Shown one piece after another: positions 5,886 through 6,514 of a stretch of 6,514 bases of DNA. The stretch is from DATBAK01 sp038240075. Its GTDB lineage: Bacteria; Actinomycetota; Acidimicrobiia; IMCC26256; PALSA-610. The stretch is from NCBI GenBank assembly GCA_038240075.1, contig JBBSEC010000161.1, forward strand, positions 1 through 6,514, read 5' to 3'. The notes beneath the pieces are model-generated. The model was not told the origin of the DNA, searched no databases, and saw nothing but the letters and a program-made list of their open reading frames with translations. Position numbers and translations under genes: made by a program. Each line of letters opens with the position of its first letter. Positions within the stretch are counted from its first letter, which is position 1.

Positions 5886-6337
5886 CGAGACACCCCAGCG
5901 ACGGCCGCACGATCGGCGGCGTGCGCGGCCGCGAGATGATCGGGCAGCCGCACGATCTGGCGCGCCGACAACGGCGGGAACATCATCCGCACCGCATACG
6001 TGTCCGAGACGTTCGCCAGGCCGAAGTCGACCAACCGCGCCAACGTCCGCACGATCGCAGAACTACGTCCGACACCCGAGCCGAGACCGAGACTCGTCGC
6101 CAACGCGGCCGTCGAGATCTCGAACCCGCCCGGTTCGGCTTGGAGCCACGCCGCGAGTCGACGTGCCGCGAAGACGCACGACGGGCCGAGCATCGGTAGC
6201 CAGTAGGTCTCGACGTACACGCTGCGAGCATCGAAGCCGCTCGAGTCGTAGGTGTCGCACGACTCGCGCACGGGAAGCGGATTGTGCTCGACGAGCCAGT
6301 CGTTGGTGTCGAGCGAGGCGTGCTGAAGGGGATGCAT
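5882..6337 (-). CDS. Winged-helix-like DNA-binding protein (151 aa), first gene of the relaxase operon
   Basis: The central region reads ETYWLPMLGPSCVFAARRLA (43-62), GGFEISTAALATSLGLG (70-86) and SSAIVRTLARLVDFGLANV (92-110), followed by a short beta-like stretch TYAVRMMFPPLS. This is the helix / helix-turn-helix / recognition helix / wing order of a winged-helix domain; R91 and R97 would face DNA. The first 40 residues are acidic and unrecognised. The ATG at 6337 has GGAG 5 nt upstream. The stop overlaps the ATG of the 57-aa gene (ATGA). The gene lies directly behind a promoter that overlaps a perfect palindrome, so it is a good candidate for an autoregulator of the operon. It could instead act at oriT, like the accessory DNA-binding proteins of other MobF systems. 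Fold assignment is by eye. Confidence 0.7.
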   Translation of the reverse strand: MHPLQHASLDTNDWLVEHNPLPVRESCDTYDSSGFDARSVYVETYWLPMLGPSCVFAARRLAAWLQAEPGGFEISTAALATSLGLGSGVGRSSAIVRTLARLVDFGLANVSDTYAVRMMFPPLSARQIVRLPDHLAAAHAADRAAVAGVSR

Positions 6338-6354
6338 CGTTACTCCGATCAGGA

Positions 6355-6371
6355 CTCAGATATAATCTGAG
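6355..6371. promoter_or_regulatory. Perfect palindromic operator candidate upstream of the relaxase operon
   Basis: CTCAGAT-ATA-ATCTGAG is a perfect 7-bp inverted repeat with a 3-bp centre, unusually AT-rich for this window. It covers the -10 of the operon promoter, so a bound dimer would block RNA polymerase. It also contains TATAAT (6361-6366) on the plus strand. A 14/17 relative lies at 913-929. Confidence 0.65.
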
Positions 6372-6387
6372 ATGGCGTGGGTTTCAA
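6359..6387 (-). promoter_or_regulatory. Sigma-70-type promoter of the winged-helix/ATPase/relaxase operon
   Basis: On the minus strand, TTGAAA (6387-6382, five of six consensus bases) is followed after exactly 17 bp by TATATC (6364-6359). Transcription would start near 6352 and give a leader of about 15 nt with the GGAG of the winged-helix gene. The -10 lies inside the palindrome 6355-6371, implying repression by its binding protein. Confidence 0.55.
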
Positions 6388-6416
6388 GCGAAATCTGGTT
6401 GCGTGCGGAGGATTGA
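6372..6416 (+). CDS. Possible 14-aa leader peptide on the plus strand
   Basis: ATG 6372 lies 5 nt after a perfect TATAAT (6361-6366), close to leaderless spacing, and encodes MAWVSSEIWLRAED before TGA 6414-6416. GGAGG at 6408-6412 lies at its end, and TTG 6413 overlaps the stop (TTGA). It may be only chance. No -35 is seen at the expected place. Confidence 0.15.
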   Translation: MAWVSSEIWLRAED

Positions 6417-6464
6417 CACGTCAGCGTCAAGCCGCCGTAGGAGGTGTTCGGGTACGCGGCCGGT

Positions 6465-6483
6465 CCGCTCCCTCCGGGAGCGG
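6465..6483. repeat. Perfect 8-bp hairpin near the right edge
   Basis: CCGCTCCC-TCC-GGGAGCGG is a perfect GC-rich stem-loop. GTC before it and GAC after it add three more pairs with a bulge. No T-run follows on either strand, so it is not a standard intrinsic terminator. The stretch 6372-6514 otherwise holds no gene I can support. TTGAC(N8)GTCAA at 6413-6430 is another small inverted repeat there. Confidence 0.4.
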
Positions 6484-6514
6484 CGACTCTGTAGAAAAAG
6501 ATCGTCGCTGATGT

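Noticed and set aside
5122..6199. Overlapping plus-strand frames of about 200-240 codons opposite the ATPase and winged-helix genes
   Set aside because: The minus-strand genes have coupled starts, ribosome binding sites and domain-like sequence; the plus-strand frames have none.
6413..6443. Perfect -35 TTGACA at 6413-6418 as a plus-strand promoter
   Set aside because: No acceptable -10 lies 16-19 bp downstream (CGTAGG/TAGGAG only).

Overview
This is a 6.5-kb, very GC-rich window. Its G/C-biased third codon positions, a leaderless-type promoter and the protein families present point to an actinobacterium, probably in the Mycobacteriales (Gordonia/Rhodococcus/Mycobacterium-like). That placement is inference. 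The content is the mobilisation region of a plasmid or integrative conjugative element: a MobF (TrwC/TraI-like) relaxase-helicase with small regulatory and accessory genes. No coupling protein, mating-pair protein, replication initiator, integrase, tRNA or CRISPR array is visible.

Layout, left to right. Positions 1-99 (+) hold a short basic reading frame cut by the window edge. Positions 116-857 (-) hold a small cluster: a cysteine-rich, zinc-ribbon-like protein, an unrecognised 106-aa protein, and a doubtful 56-aa Arg-rich frame. They are joined by GTGA and ATGA stop/start overlaps. Positions 858-951 are a divergent control region with an operator-like palindrome and a leaderless-type -10 for the next gene. 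Positions 952-1290 (+) encode a 112-aa helix-turn-helix protein that converges on the relaxase gene and overlaps its end by 6 nt.

From 6337 down to 1285 (-) runs the main operon. It contains a 151-aa winged-helix-like protein, a 57-aa protein that is easily missed, a ParA/CpaE-like ATPase with a degenerate P-loop, and the relaxase-helicase. The first three are joined by ATGA overlaps. The ATPase frame has no stop codon and runs in frame into the relaxase, giving a 1,476-codon ORF. The relaxase nevertheless has its own strong ribosome binding site and GTG start at 4908. The last ~140 nt before that start look non-coding and carry overlapping hairpins, so two proteins or a readthrough fusion are both possible. 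The operon starts from a good promoter (TTGAAA, 17 bp, TATATC) that overlaps a perfect palindrome.

Three patterns stand out. First, the palindrome in front of the main operon matches the one in the left divergent region at 14 of 17 positions, which suggests one regulator controls both ends. Second, a 12-bp repeat encoding VQT(S/T) occurs in both the 57-aa gene and the linker between the relaxase and helicase domains. In the linker it forms one arm of a 74-bp inverted repeat. Third, the hairpins just upstream of the relaxase start are a candidate oriT or attenuator.
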